From Streptococcus oralis (GTDB taxonomy: Bacteria > Bacillota > Bacilli > Lactobacillales > Streptococcaceae): 64,000 bases of DNA. Below, piece after piece: positions 1 to 9,848 of the stretch. Positions within the stretch are counted from its first letter, which is position 1. The number at the start of each line of letters is the position of its first letter. Where the stretch lies: positions 1,053,071 through 1,117,070 of the forward strand of contig NZ_KQ969521.1 in NCBI RefSeq assembly GCF_001578935.1, given 5' to 3'. The notes beneath the pieces were generated by a model. The model saw only the letters and a list, made by a program, of their open reading frames with translations, searched no databases and had not been told where the DNA came from. A program made the position numbers and the translations under genes.

Positions 1-19
1 CAAGCTGGGCTTGGTTTTC

Positions 20-463
20 TTATCTATTTTTAGTATCAAGAATGATGGTGACTGGTCCGTCATTGACCAGCTCCACCTGCATATCCGCTCCAAAGATACC
101 TGTCTGAATAGGTACTTCCTGTGCTAGCTTTTGATTGAGAGCATCATAGAAATCTGTTGCCATATCCGGCTTAGCTACTCCTATAAAAGCTGGACGATTG
201 CCCTTCTTGGTATCCGCAAAGAGGGTAAACTGAGAAATAGAGAGAATTTCCCCCTCAATATCCTTGACAGATAGGTTCATTTTCCCTTCCACATCTGAAA
301 AAATTCGCATGTTAACAAGCTTTCTTACAGCATAGTCCAGATCTTCCTCTTGGTCCTCTGGGCCAACACCGACCAATAATAAGAGACCCTGATTAATTTT
401 TCCATGAACCTGACCTTCGATACTGACTTGGGCTTTTTTAACCCGTTGGATAATGATTTTCAT
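20..463 (-). CDS. dtd: D-aminoacyl-tRNA deacylase
   Basis: Hydrolyses the ester bond of D-amino acids (and of glycine on tRNA-Ala) mischarged onto tRNA, a cytosolic proofreading step. The 147-residue length is the usual one. The two signature segments are present: [17 protein letters not shown] from about residue 77, holding the SQFT active-site motif, and NDGPVT at about 134-139, the Gly-cisPro element that excludes L-amino acids. It lies 29 bp downstream of rel on the same strand, an adjacency common in Firmicutes, and is probably co-transcribed with it. Nothing is unusual in the sequence. Confidence 0.95.
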   Translation of the reverse strand: MKIIIQRVKKAQVSIEGQVHGKINQGLLLLVGVGPEDQEEDLDYAVRKLVNMRIFSDVEGKMNLSVKDIEGEILSISQFTLFADTKKGNRPAFIGVAKPDMATDFYDALNQKLAQEVPIQTGIFGADMQVELVNDGPVTIILDTKNR

Positions 464-492
464 AATAGCCTTTCTAGTAACTGAAGGGAGAA

Positions 493-2709
493 TTAGCCGT
501 TGGTCCGTTTGACAGAGTAGACCTCTGGCACACTCTTAATCTTATCCACGACTGTGGTCAGTGTAGAGAGGTTGGAAATACCAAAGGAGACATGGATATT
601 AGCAAATTTCATATCCTTAGTTGGCTGAGCATTAACAGTTGAGATATTCTTGGTCGTGTTTGAGAGAACTTGTAAAACATCGTTCAAAAGCCCTGTGCGG
701 TTGAGACCATAGATATCGATGTGAGCAGTGTATTCCTTGCTTGAGAATTGATCTTCCCATTCCACATCAAGGAGACGTTGCTCATAGTTTTCTTGGGCAC
801 GGAGATTCATACAGTCCACACGGTGAATAGCTACACCGCGTCCCTTAGTAATGTAGCCGACAATGTCGTCACCCGGAACTGGATTGCAACACTTAGCAAT
901 CCGCACTAAAAGACCTGAAGCACCTTCAATGACCACACCACCCTCATGCTTAACCTTGAGGGTTTCTTTGTTTTCGACTTTAACTTCGCCACCTTTGACA
1001 AGCTCTTCTGCTTCCGCCTTAGCCTTGGCACGTTCTTCCTCACGACGTTCCTTTTCGGTCAAACGGTTAAAGACGGTAATAGCGCCAATTTCTCCAAAAC
1101 CAATGGCTGCGTAGAGGGCTTCCTCTGTCTTGTAGCTGGTCTTTTGAAGGACCTCGTCCATGTGACGCTTGTCCATGAATTTATTGGCTACATAGCCGTT
1201 TTCTTGGAACTGGGCCATCAGCATCTCACGGCCCTTGTTAACGGATAATTCCTTGTCTTGATTTTTAAAGAACTGACGAATCTTGTTGCGTGCCTTGCTG
1301 GTCTTGACCATATTGAGCCAGTCACGACTCGGACCAAAGGAGTTGGGGTTGGTGATAATTTCAACCTGATCCCCTGTCTTGAGCTTGGTTGTCAGTGGAA
1401 CCATACGGCCATTGACCTTGGCACCAGTCGCTTTTTCACCGACTTTGGTATGAATTTCATAGGCAAAGTCAATCGGTCCTGAATCTTTTGGAAGGGAGCG
1501 AACCGCACCATCTGGAGTAAAGACGTAAATCTCCTCCGCCAGATAGTTCTCTTTAACAGAGTCCACAAATTCCTTGGCATCATCAGCCTGATCTTGGAGC
1601 TCCATCATCTCCTTGATCCAGTTCATCCCAATAGCAGATTCCTTACTGTTGACCTGCCCTTTAATGCCTTTCTTATAAGCCCAGTGAGCCGCAACCCCGT
1701 ACTCAGCCACTTCGTGCATTTCCTTGGTCCGAATCTGAAATTCAATCGGCCCTTTTGGCCCATAAACGGTTGTATGGATAGACTGGTAACCATTGGCCTT
1801 ACGATTGGCGATATAGTCTTTGAAGCGGCCTGGCATAGGTTTCCAAAGTTCATGTACATAACCCAGCATGGCGTAAACATCGCTCTGGGTATCTAAGATA
1901 CAGCGAATGGCAATCAGGTCATAAATTTCCTCAAAGCGTTTCTTCTTATCCTGCATCTTGCGATAGATCGAATAGATATGCTTAGGACGACCATAGATTT
2001 TCCCTTTGAGATTGCGTTCGGTAGCATACTCTTCCAACTTGGTTACGACTTCATCGACCAAAGCCTCACGTTCTCTGCGTTTTTCCTTCATCATGTGGGT
2101 GATTTTATAAAACTCAGTTGGATTGAGATAACGGAAAGATAGATCTTCCAACTCCCACTTGACACTGGAAATCCCTAGACGATGAGCAAGTGGTGCGTAA
2201 ATTTCCATGGTTTCTCTGGAGATCCGTTCTTGCTTGTCCTTTCGTAGGTGTTTGAGAGTCCGCATATTGTGCAAACGGTCCGATAATTTAACCAAGATAA
2301 CACGGATATCCTCAGACATGGCCATGAGCATCTTGCGGTGATTTTCAGCCAATTGTTCCTCAAGTGATTTGTACTCAACCTTACCAAGCTTGGTCACCCC
2401 ATCAACGATAATCCGAACATCATGACCAAATTCCCGCTCCAGATCATCCAGTGTCGCATCTGTGTCCTCAACAACGTCATGCAAAAAACCACAGGCAACG
2501 GTTACGGCATCCAGCTTGAGCTTAGCCAGAATGCCTGCTACCTGAATGGGGTGGATAATATAGGGCTCACCTGATTTCCGAAACTGCCCACTATGACAAT
2601 CAACTGCGTAAATCAATGCTTTTTGTACAAAAGCAACGTCTTCCTTTGTCAAATATTCTTTCGTTAAAGCGACTACCTGATCGCCCGTCAAATTCACTTC
2701 TTTCGGCAT
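493..2709 (-). CDS. rel: Bifunctional (p)ppGpp synthetase/hydrolase
   Basis: Makes and degrades the stringent-response alarmone (p)ppGpp. At 738 residues it is a full-length RSH protein. In order it has the HD hydrolase domain (HD at residues 77-78 within [10 protein letters not shown], so the Mn-dependent hydrolase looks active), the synthetase domain ([12 protein letters not shown] and [11 protein letters not shown]), a TGS domain ([16 protein letters not shown]), a zinc-finger/helical part with paired Cys ([10 protein letters not shown]) and a C-terminal ACT domain. The start [10 protein letters not shown] gives a complete N-terminus. It precedes dtd on the same strand and is divergent from the nucleotidase gene across a 292-bp spacer. 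Confidence 0.97.
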   Translation of the reverse strand: MPKEVNLTGDQVVALTKEYLTKEDVAFVQKALIYAVDCHSGQFRKSGEPYIIHPIQVAGILAKLKLDAVTVACGFLHDVVEDTDATLDDLEREFGHDVRIIVDGVTKLGKVEYKSLEEQLAENHRKMLMAMSEDIRVILVKLSDRLHNMRTLKHLRKDKQERISRETMEIYAPLAHRLGISSVKWELEDLSFRYLNPTEFYKITHMMKEKRREREALVDEVVTKLEEYATERNLKGKIYGRPKHIYSIYRKMQDKKKRFEEIYDLIAIRCILDTQSDVYAMLGYVHELWKPMPGRFKDYIANRKANGYQSIHTTVYGPKGPIEFQIRTKEMHEVAEYGVAAHWAYKKGIKGQVNSKESAIGMNWIKEMMELQDQADDAKEFVDSVKENYLAEEIYVFTPDGAVRSLPKDSGPIDFAYEIHTKVGEKATGAKVNGRMVPLTTKLKTGDQVEIITNPNSFGPSRDWLNMVKTSKARNKIRQFFKNQDKELSVNKGREMLMAQFQENGYVANKFMDKRHMDEVLQKTSYKTEEALYAAIGFGEIGAITVFNRLTEKERREEERAKAKAEAEELVKGGEVKVENKETLKVKHEGGVVIEGASGLLVRIAKCCNPVPGDDIVGYITKGRGVAIHRVDCMNLRAQENYEQRLLDVEWEDQFSSKEYTAHIDIYGLNRTGLLNDVLQVLSNTTKNISTVNAQPTKDMKFANIHVSFGISNLSTLTTVVDKIKSVPEVYSVKRTNG

Positions 2710-2943
2710 CTATACTCTCCAATTCTTCCTACCATTTTATCACTTTTTTAAGGATATGAAAACTAGAAAAGCTCTGCAGTTCTATAATTTACTCCATTCC
2801 TTACAAGGATCTCAAAAAGAACAATAAACTTTAAACTGTTTTATTATTTCTATTTACTTTTATAATTAATGAGTGGATTTTATAAACAAACTAGCTATTT
2901 CTTATCATTTTTAATAAATTTTATAAAAACATTCGTATCTAAC

Positions 2944-2972
2944 TTGATTGATTGGCTTCCATCCTGTATAAT
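2944..2972 (+). promoter_or_regulatory. Sigma-70-type promoter of the nucleotidase gene
   Basis: A TTGATT -35 box (2944-2949) and a perfect TATAAT -10 box (2967-2972) are separated by 17 bp. They sit 30 bp before the start codon at 3002, with an AGGAG ribosome-binding site at 2991-2995. The rest of the 2710-2943 spacer is AT-rich with no other signal I can support; the rel promoter must lie there on the minus strand. Confidence 0.7.
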
Positions 2973-3001
2973 AGAGTGAAACTATTTTTGAGGAGATTTT
3001 T

Positions 3002-5368
3002 ATGTCATCATTTCGTAAACAAGCAGTCCTTTTAGGTCTGACTGCAGCTGTATTTGCAGCTTCTACTGCACAAGCAGATGAAAAAGCTACAAATCTAGAT
3101 ACTAGCACAACACCTACACCAGTAGCAAACCAATCAGAAAAAACTGTTGCAGCTACTGGAAATGAGAAGGAAACGGCATCTGAAAAAACGGACGCTCCTG
3201 CTAAACAAGATGAAAATGCTACTCCAGTAGCAAGTACTGCAACACCCCCTTCTAACCTTGCAAAAGACAAAGCCCTTCAACCAACAGAAGGACAGGAAGT
3301 CGATGTCCGCATCCTTGCAACAACTGACCTTCACACCAATCTAGTTAACTATGATTATTACCAAGACAAACCTGCTGAGAACGTTGGACTAGCAAAGACA
3401 GCTGTTCTCATCGAGGAAGCTAAAAAAGAAAATAGCAATACACTTCTCGTAGATAATGGAGACACCATCCAAGGAACGCCACTTGGAACTTACAAGGCCA
3501 TCGTTAACCCGGTCAAAGAAGGAGAACAACACCCTATGTATGCAGCCCTTCAAAAGCTCGGTTTTGAAGCTGGTACACTAGGAAATCATGAGTTTAACTA
3601 TGGTTTAGACTACCTCAAACGTGTCATTGATACAGCTGGAATGCCAATTGTCAACGCCAATGTTGTAGATCCTAAAACGGGCGCTTATGTCTACGATCCC
3701 TATAAAATCATCAGCAAAACCTTTGTTGATAAAACTGGTCGCAAAACGACCGTCAAAATTGGGGTGACTGGAATTGTTCCCCCTCAAATTCTCAGCTGGG
3801 ATAAGGCCAACCTCGAAGGAAAAATTCAGGTCAATGACTCCGTAGAAGCTATCCAAAAGATAATCCCTGAAATGCGCAAAGCAGGTGCAGACATCACTCT
3901 TGTACTCTCTCACTCAGGTATCGGAGATGATAAGTACGAAAAAGGGGAAGAAAACGAAGGCTATCAAATTGCAAGCCTACCTGGTGTGGATGCAGTCGTA
4001 ACAGGGCATTCTCACGCTGAATTTCCAAGTGGAAATGGCACTGGCTTTTATGAAAAATATGCTGGTGTTGATGGCGTAAATGGTAAGATTAATGGTACTC
4101 CTGTAACCATGGCTGGAAAATATGGGGATCACCTCGGCATTATCGACCTCAACCTTATCTACAAAAATGGAAAATGGACTGTTGCCAACAGCAAAGGCTC
4201 TATTCGCAAGATTCACACTAAGTCCAAAGACGCTGATGAACGAATCAAGGAAATTGCCAAAACAGCCCACGAAGGAACCATCCAATACGTTCGCCAACAA
4301 GTCGGAACAACAACTGCACCAATCACAAGTTATTTTGCCCTTGTCAAGGATGATCCATCTGTTCAAATCGTCAATAACGCGCAAATCTGGTATGCTAAGA
4401 AAGAACTAGCAGGAACTCCTGAAGGAGATCTTCCTATTCTCTCGGCTGCGGCACCATTTAAGGCGGGAACCCGTGGAGATGCTACTGCCTATACAGATAT
4501 TCCAGCTGGCCCAATCGCCATCAAAAATGTAGCCGATCTCTACCTCTACGACAATGTCACGGCTATCCTAAAAGTCACTGGAGCTCAACTCAAAGAATGG
4601 TTGGAAATGTCTGCTGGTCAGTTCAACACGATTGATCCAACTAAAAAAGAAGCGCAACAGCTCATCAATCCAAGCTACCGTACTTATAATTTTGATGTGA
4701 TTGACGGTGTAACCTATGAGTACGACGTCACCCAACCAAATAAATACGATCGCGAAGGTAAGTTGATCCACCCAGATGCTAGTCGTGTCCGCAATCTAAA
4801 ATACCAAGGAAAAGATGTCCGTCCAGATCAGGAATTCATCGTGGTAACCAACAATTATCGCGCAAATGGTAAATTCCCTGGTGTTCGTGATGCTAGCCTC
4901 AATCGTCTCCTCGGACTTGAAAATCGCCAAGTTATCATCAACTATATCCTCGATGTAAAAAATATCAACCCAAGTGCAGATAAAAACTGGCACTTCACAA
5001 ACAGCATAAAAGGGTTGGATGTGCGTTTCTTGACAGCTGATAAAGCCAAAGACTTGGTCGGCACAGATGGTGACATTCAATATCTAGCAAGCTCTGACCA
5101 AGAAGGTTTTGGCGAATACCGCCTTCTCTATGTAGAGCCTAAGACTGAACCTGCAGAAACAAATCACCACGAGTTCCAAGATACGCAGGGACAAAATCAA
5201 GGCGATGCAATCACTCTTGCAAACGGTGGTCAAACTATTATTTTACCAAGCGCTCATAATCCAGTAGCTACTACCCTACCAAATACAGGTGAGAAAACGT
5301 CTATCCTAACCTTCCTAGGTGTCATTCTAGCAGGGCTTGGACTTTCTCTCAAGAAAAAGGAAGAATAA
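3002..5368 (+). CDS. Cell-wall-anchored 5'-nucleotidase / 2',3'-cyclic nucleotide phosphodiesterase
   Basis: A 788-residue surface enzyme that releases phosphate and nucleosides from extracellular nucleotides. It has an N-terminal signal peptide (hydrophobic core about residues 7-20, cleavage near AQA-DE), then a low-complexity Thr/Ala/Glu-rich linker to about residue 95. The calcineurin-like metallophosphatase domain shows DLHTN at 109-113, DNGDTIQG at 151-158, GNHEFNYG at 194-201 and GHSHAEF further on, the usual metal ligands. A 5'-nucleotidase C-terminal substrate domain follows. The C-terminus is a sortase signal: LPNTG at 759-763, a hydrophobic stretch and a KKKEE tail. Such enzymes in streptococci can produce immunomodulatory adenosine; that role is inferred here. 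The gene stands alone with its own promoter and terminator. Confidence 0.93.
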   Translation: MSSFRKQAVLLGLTAAVFAASTAQADEKATNLDTSTTPTPVANQSEKTVAATGNEKETASEKTDAPAKQDENATPVASTATPPSNLAKDKALQPTEGQEVDVRILATTDLHTNLVNYDYYQDKPAENVGLAKTAVLIEEAKKENSNTLLVDNGDTIQGTPLGTYKAIVNPVKEGEQHPMYAALQKLGFEAGTLGNHEFNYGLDYLKRVIDTAGMPIVNANVVDPKTGAYVYDPYKIISKTFVDKTGRKTTVKIGVTGIVPPQILSWDKANLEGKIQVNDSVEAIQKIIPEMRKAGADITLVLSHSGIGDDKYEKGEENEGYQIASLPGVDAVVTGHSHAEFPSGNGTGFYEKYAGVDGVNGKINGTPVTMAGKYGDHLGIIDLNLIYKNGKWTVANSKGSIRKIHTKSKDADERIKEIAKTAHEGTIQYVRQQVGTTTAPITSYFALVKDDPSVQIVNNAQIWYAKKELAGTPEGDLPILSAAAPFKAGTRGDATAYTDIPAGPIAIKNVADLYLYDNVTAILKVTGAQLKEWLEMSAGQFNTIDPTKKEAQQLINPSYRTYNFDVIDGVTYEYDVTQPNKYDREGKLIHPDASRVRNLKYQGKDVRPDQEFIVVTNNYRANGKFPGVRDASLNRLLGLENRQVIINYILDVKNINPSADKNWHFTNSIKGLDVRFLTADKAKDLVGTDGDIQYLASSDQEGFGEYRLLYVEPKTEPAETNHHEFQDTQGQNQGDAITLANGGQTIILPSAHNPVATTLPNTGEKTSILTFLGVILAGLGLSLKKKEE

Positions 5369-5375
5369 CACAATA

Positions 5376-5407
5376 GAAGCAAGGCGAGACTCGTCCTGCT
5401 TCTTTTT
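5376..5407 (+). terminator. Rho-independent terminator of the nucleotidase gene
   Basis: A GAAGC/GCTTC stem with an inner GGCGAG/CTCGTCC pairing is followed by TTTTT, starting 8 bp after the stop codon. Confidence 0.8.
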
Positions 5408-5417
5408 AACCACCAAA

Positions 5418-5445
5418 AACACTGCCAGATTTCTCTAGCAGTGTT
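5418..5445 (-). terminator. Rho-independent terminator of msmK
   Basis: AACACTGC and GCAGTGTT form an 8-bp stem. Read on the minus strand it is followed by a T-rich stretch, 16 bp beyond the msmK stop codon. It converges with the nucleotidase terminator. Confidence 0.85.
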
Positions 5446-5461
5446 TTGACATTTCATTTGC

Positions 5462-6592
5462 TTAATAGACTGTTTTTTCAGTTTCTACGTCGAAGAAGTG
5501 TGCTTTGTTCAAGTCAAATCCAAGTTCAACTGTTGCACCTGTTTGCAAGTAGTCACGAGCATCCACTTTTGCAACAAATTCGTCTTTACCAACTTGGCAG
5601 TAAAGGTGAGATTCTGAACCAAGCAATTCTGATACTGAGATAGTAGCTTTGACAACTGATTCTGGGAATGTTTCAAGGAAAGCAGGTTCTGCATTCACAT
5701 CTTCTGGACGGATACCGAAGATCAATTCTTTTCCTTCGTAGCCTTTGTCACGAAGAACTTTCAAAGCACCTTCTGGAACTTTCAAGCGGAAACCGTCAGA
5801 AACAATTTCGCTACCAACCAATTTCACATTGATGAAGTTCATAGCTGGGCTTCCGATGAATCCTGCTACAAATTTGTTAACTGGGTTTTTGTAAACTTCT
5901 TGAGGTGTACCGATTTGTTCAACACGTCCGATAGTACCGGTACCAGCAGGGTTCTTAGTTGCTGACATGATAACGATACGGTCCGCAAGTGTCATCGCTT
6001 CTGTTTGGTCGTGCGTTACGTAGATAGTTGTAGCTCCGATACGACGGTGGATTTTCGCAATTTCAGCACGCATTGATACACGAAGTTTGGCATCCAAGTT
6101 TGACAAAGGTTCGTCCATCAAGAATACTTTTGCATCACGGACGATGGCACGACCCATGGCAACACGTTGACGTTGACCACCTGAGAGGTCAGCAGGTTTA
6201 CGATCCAAGAATTCTTTCAAACCAAGGATTGCTGCCGCTTCTTGCACACGTTTGTCGATGTCTTCTTTGCTGTATTTACGCAATTTCAAACCGAAAGCCA
6301 TGTTGTCATACACAGTCATGTGTGGGTAAAGAGCGTAGTTTTGGAATACCATGGCGATGTCACGGTCTTTTGGAGCTACGTCGTTGACAACCACGCCATC
6401 GATAGATGCAGTACCTTCTGTAATGTCTTCAAGACCAGCAATCATACGAAGAGTTGTTGATTTACCACATCCTGAAGGACCTACGAAAACGATAAATTCT
6501 TTGTCTTTGATGTCCAAGTTGAAGTCTTCAACTGAGTAGTGTTCGCTGTTTGGATATTTTTTGTAAATGTTTTTAAGATTTAATTCTACCAT
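5462..6592 (-). CDS. msmK: Sugar ABC transporter ATP-binding protein MsmK
   Basis: The ATPase that energises several carbohydrate ABC importers, including raffinose/multiple-sugar and maltodextrin systems, in streptococci. At 376 residues it is of the MalK/MsmK/UgpC type. The Walker A motif GPSGCGKST is at 38-46, the Q-loop in VFQNYALYP, the signature LSGGQ at 136-140, Walker B VFLMDEP from 156, and a C-terminal OB-fold/TOBE regulatory domain follows. No permease or binding-protein gene is next to it, which fits its known role as a shared orphan ATPase. It is monocistronic, with a cre-like site in its promoter suggesting control by CcpA. Confidence 0.94.
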   Translation of the reverse strand: MVELNLKNIYKKYPNSEHYSVEDFNLDIKDKEFIVFVGPSGCGKSTTLRMIAGLEDITEGTASIDGVVVNDVAPKDRDIAMVFQNYALYPHMTVYDNMAFGLKLRKYSKEDIDKRVQEAAAILGLKEFLDRKPADLSGGQRQRVAMGRAIVRDAKVFLMDEPLSNLDAKLRVSMRAEIAKIHRRIGATTIYVTHDQTEAMTLADRIVIMSATKNPAGTGTIGRVEQIGTPQEVYKNPVNKFVAGFIGSPAMNFINVKLVGSEIVSDGFRLKVPEGALKVLRDKGYEGKELIFGIRPEDVNAEPAFLETFPESVVKATISVSELLGSESHLYCQVGKDEFVAKVDARDYLQTGATVELGFDLNKAHFFDVETEKTVY

Positions 6593-6625
6593 CGAGGTGA
6601 ACTCCTTTTGTCTTTTGATAGTTTT

Positions 6626-6660
6626 ATTATAAATGAAAACGCTTTACTTTTCTATGGCAA
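6626..6660 (-). promoter_or_regulatory. msmK promoter with an overlapping cre-like CcpA site
   Basis: On the minus strand a perfect TATAAT -10 box lies at 6626-6631. Immediately upstream, 6634-6647 reads TGAAAACGCTTTAC on the plus strand; one half matches the catabolite-responsive element well and the other is degenerate. No good -35 box is at the ideal spacing. A site inside the promoter would let CcpA block transcription in glucose. The site call is inference from consensus matching only. Confidence 0.45.
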
Positions 6661-6679
6661 AGTGACCAAAAAAATAAAA

Positions 6680-6706
6680 AAGTTCTGTGCAACTTGCACA
6701 AAACTT
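6680..6706 (-). terminator. Rho-independent terminator after the PucR-type regulator gene
   Basis: AAGTT-TGTGC pairs with GCACA-AACTT and is followed on the minus strand by a T-rich tail. The stem begins at the stop codon of the gene ending at 6706, closing the cysE-to-regulator gene row. Confidence 0.8.
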
Positions 6707-7575
6707 TAAAGAATATCTGGTAAAATCAACTGATAACACAAGGTGAGATCCGTTAACTCCTTCAACTGAAGTCCTGTCAATTCTTCCCATTTGTCAATCT
6801 TGTATTGGAGAGAGTTGCGGTGCAGATAGAGTTGCTGGGCTGTTTTAGTCAGAACAGCACTGTTTTCCCAAAGGGAGAGAATAATTTCCTGAATCTGATC
6901 CTGATCCAAGATCATCTGGTGCAGGCATTCCTTGATTACCTTCAGGTCCACTAGTCTTTCTCCCATACTCCACAGATAGAGTTGTGAAAAGGTGTGTACA
7001 CCTTGATGTCCCTGACGCCACCAAGTCTTAAACAAATCTCGCTCCGTTTTGATTAGGTCTGACAGGGCTTGAGGACCTGTCTGAGACCAAACCTGGCCTA
7101 ACATGATAGACAGACGAAGGCCAAAGTCATACTCAACCGCTTCAATCGTATCAGATAAGATTGAGCGAACAGAGGTATATTTATCTTGTTGAAGCACAAA
7201 TACATAATCCTGAGCACCGACCTGAAGTACCGTCTGACAGTTGGGAAAAAGAGTCCGCATCATGTCTAGCCAAGAGGATAGACTTTCCTGTTGGAAATAG
7301 GAAAGATGGCAATAAACCAGCTGAATTTTTTTAAATGCTTGCGGTGCCTGCCCCTTCCCCTCAATCAGATAGGGATACCAAGGATTGAGCGAACGAGCCT
7401 GCTCTTGCTGGGTCAAAAGGGCAACCAGCTGCTTTTCACGCTCGCTGAGCCCATCTTCCTCCAGTAAAATCCACTGCTGAGAAGCTAAAGGGAGAGTGAG
7501 ATAGCCTGGTTTCTCTACTGGCTGATCTGAAATCTGAGCTTCAGGAAACCAGTCTTGTAATTCCTTTGCAATCAT
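6706..7575 (-). CDS. PucR/CdaR-type helix-turn-helix transcriptional regulator
   Basis: A 289-residue protein whose C-terminal 60 residues match the PucR-family helix-turn-helix (NSAVLTKTAQQLYLHRNSLQYKIDKWEELTG). That domain is typical of CdaR-like regulators and of sugar-acid or purine regulators. The N-terminal part has no motif I recognise and probably senses a ligand or folds like the GGDEF-like middle domain of this class. It follows mrnC by 3 bp and is the last gene of the row, so it is likely co-transcribed with cysS and mrnC. The target genes cannot be told from the sequence. Confidence 0.8.
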   Translation of the reverse strand: MIAKELQDWFPEAQISDQPVEKPGYLTLPLASQQWILLEEDGLSEREKQLVALLTQQEQARSLNPWYPYLIEGKGQAPQAFKKIQLVYCHLSYFQQESLSSWLDMMRTLFPNCQTVLQVGAQDYVFVLQQDKYTSVRSILSDTIEAVEYDFGLRLSIMLGQVWSQTGPQALSDLIKTERDLFKTWWRQGHQGVHTFSQLYLWSMGERLVDLKVIKECLHQMILDQDQIQEIILSLWENSAVLTKTAQQLYLHRNSLQYKIDKWEELTGLQLKELTDLTLCYQLILPDIL

Positions 7576-7578
7576 ATT

Positions 7579-7965
7579 CTAGCCCTCCACTTTTTGGATG
7601 CACCAAGAAATTATGGTCTCTAGGCGCTCCACATTTTCAGTCAGATGGAGATAGCCCATCACCGCCTCAAAGCCAGTAGACATGCGGTAAGTCACCACAT
7701 CTGCATTTTTAGCCTTTGTATGACTATTGGTATTGCGACCTCGTTTGTAGATTTCTTCTTCTTTTTCCGTCAGGACTTGCTCTTCCAACATGAGGGCAAT
7801 CAAGTGAGCTTGAGCCTTGGCTGACACATACTTAGTTGCCTCTTGGTGGAGCTTGTTGGGTTTAGTCATGCCTTTGAGAATGAGATGGCGACGAATATAC
7901 ATGGAATAAACCGCATCTCCTTCAAAAGCCAGCGCAATCCCGTTAATGAGATTGACATCAATCAC
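7579..7965 (-). CDS. mrnC: Mini-ribonuclease III
   Basis: A compact RNase III-type endonuclease lacking the dsRNA-binding domain. In Bacillus the family matures 23S rRNA. At 128 residues it is the usual size. The catalytic segment LAFEGDAVYSMYIRRHL near the N-terminus carries the acidic metal-binding residues, and YKRGRNTNSHTKAKNADVVTYR is the conserved family block. It overlaps the end of cysS by 8 bp, the usual cysS-mrnC arrangement in Firmicutes, and is translationally coupled to it. Confidence 0.92.
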   Translation of the reverse strand: MIDVNLINGIALAFEGDAVYSMYIRRHLILKGMTKPNKLHQEATKYVSAKAQAHLIALMLEEQVLTEKEEEIYKRGRNTNSHTKAKNADVVTYRMSTGFEAVMGYLHLTENVERLETIISWCIQKVEG

Positions 7966-9301
7966 GAGTCCACCTCACTCCATCCTTGGTATCAAGGAGC
8001 TTAATTCCTTGAGCAGCCAATTGATCACGGATTTGGTCCGCTGTCGCAAAGTCACGATTAGCACGCGCTTCTTGGCGTTTTTGGATTAAGGATTCAATGT
8101 CTGCATCCAAAACTTCCTCAACAAAGACAATCCCAAAGACTTCCAACATCGCCGCAAGAGCTTGCTTAACACTTGCATCATAGTTGCCGGAGTTGATCCA
8201 CTTGGCCATTTCAAAGACGACTGTGATACCGTTGGCAGAGTTGAAATCCTCATCCATAGCAGCTACAAACTTGTCTTTAAAGGCTTGTAACTCTTGGGTA
8301 TCCACGTTTTCTGTAAATGGTTGTTCGTAAGTGTTCTTCAGATATTTGAGGTTAGTCTCGGCGTCTCGCACTGCTTTTTCAGTAAAGTTGATAGGCTTAC
8401 GGTAATGCTGAGTCGCAAAGAAGAAACGAAGCACTTGACCATCAATGGTTTTGAGGGCATCATGGACGGTGATAAAGTTGCCCAAGGACTTAGACATCTT
8501 GACATTGTCGATATTGACAAAGCCATTGTGCATCCAGTAGTTGGCAAAAGTCTTGCCTGTTTTGGCTTCTGACTGGGCAATTTCATTGGTATGATGCGGA
8601 AACTCCAGATCGGCTCCCCCACCGTGGATATCAATGGTATCTCCCAAAATCTCTGTCGACATGACTGAACATTCGATATGCCAACCCGGACGACCAGGTC
8701 CCCAAGGACTGTCCCAAGAAATCTCGCCTGGTTTTGCAGCTTTCCAAAGGGCAAAGTCTACAGGATTTTCCTTGCGAGCTGTTTCTTCATCAGTACGACC
8801 TGAAGCACCCAGCTCCAAATCTTCCAAGGTTTTATTAGCCAACTTAGCATAGTTGTGGGATTTTTCCACACGGAAGTAAACGTCCCCTTGACTCTCATAG
8901 GCAAAGCCTTTCTCAATCAAGTCTTCCACAAAACGGATGATGTCATCCATAAACTCCACCACTCGTGGATGGCGGGTCGCAGGTTTGACACCTAGAGCCG
9001 TTACATCCTCCCGAAAGGCTGCGATGTACTTATCCGCAACCTCCTGAGACGTGATGCCTTCTTCCTTGGCACGGTTAATGATCTTATCATCTACATCCGT
9101 AAAATTGGAAATATAGGCAACCTCGTAGCCACGGTACTCAAAGTAACGACGAATGGTATCAAAAGCCACCGTCGAACGGGCATTCCCCACGTGGATATAG
9201 TTGTAGACTGTCGGTCCACAGACATACATTTTAACCTTGCCGTCCTCGATTGGGACAAATTCTCGTAAATCACGAGACATGGTGTCGTAAATTTTAATCA
9301 T
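7958..9301 (-). CDS. cysS: Cysteinyl-tRNA synthetase
   Basis: Charges tRNA-Cys; a class I synthetase of 447 residues. The HIGH-type motif appears as YIHVGNARS near residue 40, the KMSKS loop as KMSKSLGNF, and zinc ligands in CGPTVYNY, the GWHIECS segment and the downstream HHTNE segment. I place the start at the ATG at 9301 (MIKIYDTMSRD): an AAGGGAG ribosome-binding site lies 8 bp upstream, whereas an in-frame GTG at 9310 sits inside that site. It is 17 bp downstream of the DHFR-like gene. Confidence 0.96.
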   Translation of the reverse strand: MIKIYDTMSRDLREFVPIEDGKVKMYVCGPTVYNYIHVGNARSTVAFDTIRRYFEYRGYEVAYISNFTDVDDKIINRAKEEGITSQEVADKYIAAFREDVTALGVKPATRHPRVVEFMDDIIRFVEDLIEKGFAYESQGDVYFRVEKSHNYAKLANKTLEDLELGASGRTDEETARKENPVDFALWKAAKPGEISWDSPWGPGRPGWHIECSVMSTEILGDTIDIHGGGADLEFPHHTNEIAQSEAKTGKTFANYWMHNGFVNIDNVKMSKSLGNFITVHDALKTIDGQVLRFFFATQHYRKPINFTEKAVRDAETNLKYLKNTYEQPFTENVDTQELQAFKDKFVAAMDEDFNSANGITVVFEMAKWINSGNYDASVKQALAAMLEVFGIVFVEEVLDADIESLIQKRQEARANRDFATADQIRDQLAAQGIKLLDTKDGVRWTRD

Positions 9302-9318
9302 GTGGTCCACTCCCTTCT

Positions 9319-9840
9319 CTATTTCTGAATTTTTCGGCTGAAAACCAGCTCTGCAAAAGGACCAAATTGTCTGAGGCTATCCAGTTGGTAAAAGCGCTGC
9401 CCTTCCTCTTGGGTAAAGAGGGGAACCCCCTTTCCTAGGATAAGGGGCGCTATCTGAATAATGAGGTGGTCGAAAAGATCCGCATCCAAGAGCGGTCCTA
9501 CCAAGGAATTACCACCAATCACAAAGACATTTTTGCCTTTGTCAATCTGGCGAACAAAGTCCACCACATCCCCAGCTACTGGCTGGTAATGGCTGACAGG
9601 CAGGTGCCTATCATGCGTAAAGACATAGTTTTCCGTAGCTTGATAAAAACTTTCTACATCTTGCAAATCTTGGATTTCCTCAAAGGTCCGCTTGCCCATG
9701 ATGGTGATATCCATTTGCCTGTAAAAGGCATCATATCCTGTATCCTCTACAGAACCAAGCTGATGCAACCAGTCTATCCTGTGCTGGCTGTCTGCCAAGT
9801 AGCCATCCATGGTAATACAGCCGTAAAAATATACTGCCAT
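9319..9840 (-). CDS. Dihydrofolate reductase-family protein (RibD C-terminal domain)
   Basis: A 173-residue NADPH-binding reductase-like protein. The N-terminus (YGCITMDGYLADSQHRIDWL) and the middle part (GKRTFEEIQ, then NVFVIGGNSLVGPLL) match the DHFR/RibD-C superfamily, with the GG loop that binds NADPH. It is not the housekeeping folA type. The substrate is unknown and a role in flavin or pterin metabolism is only possible. It sits between the nucleoside phosphorylase (8 bp upstream) and cysS in a tightly packed row. Confidence 0.8.
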   Translation of the reverse strand: MAVYFYGCITMDGYLADSQHRIDWLHQLGSVEDTGYDAFYRQMDITIMGKRTFEEIQDLQDVESFYQATENYVFTHDRHLPVSHYQPVAGDVVDFVRQIDKGKNVFVIGGNSLVGPLLDADLFDHLIIQIAPLILGKGVPLFTQEEGQRFYQLDSLRQFGPFAELVFSRKIQK

Positions 9841-9848
9841 TCTTGTAG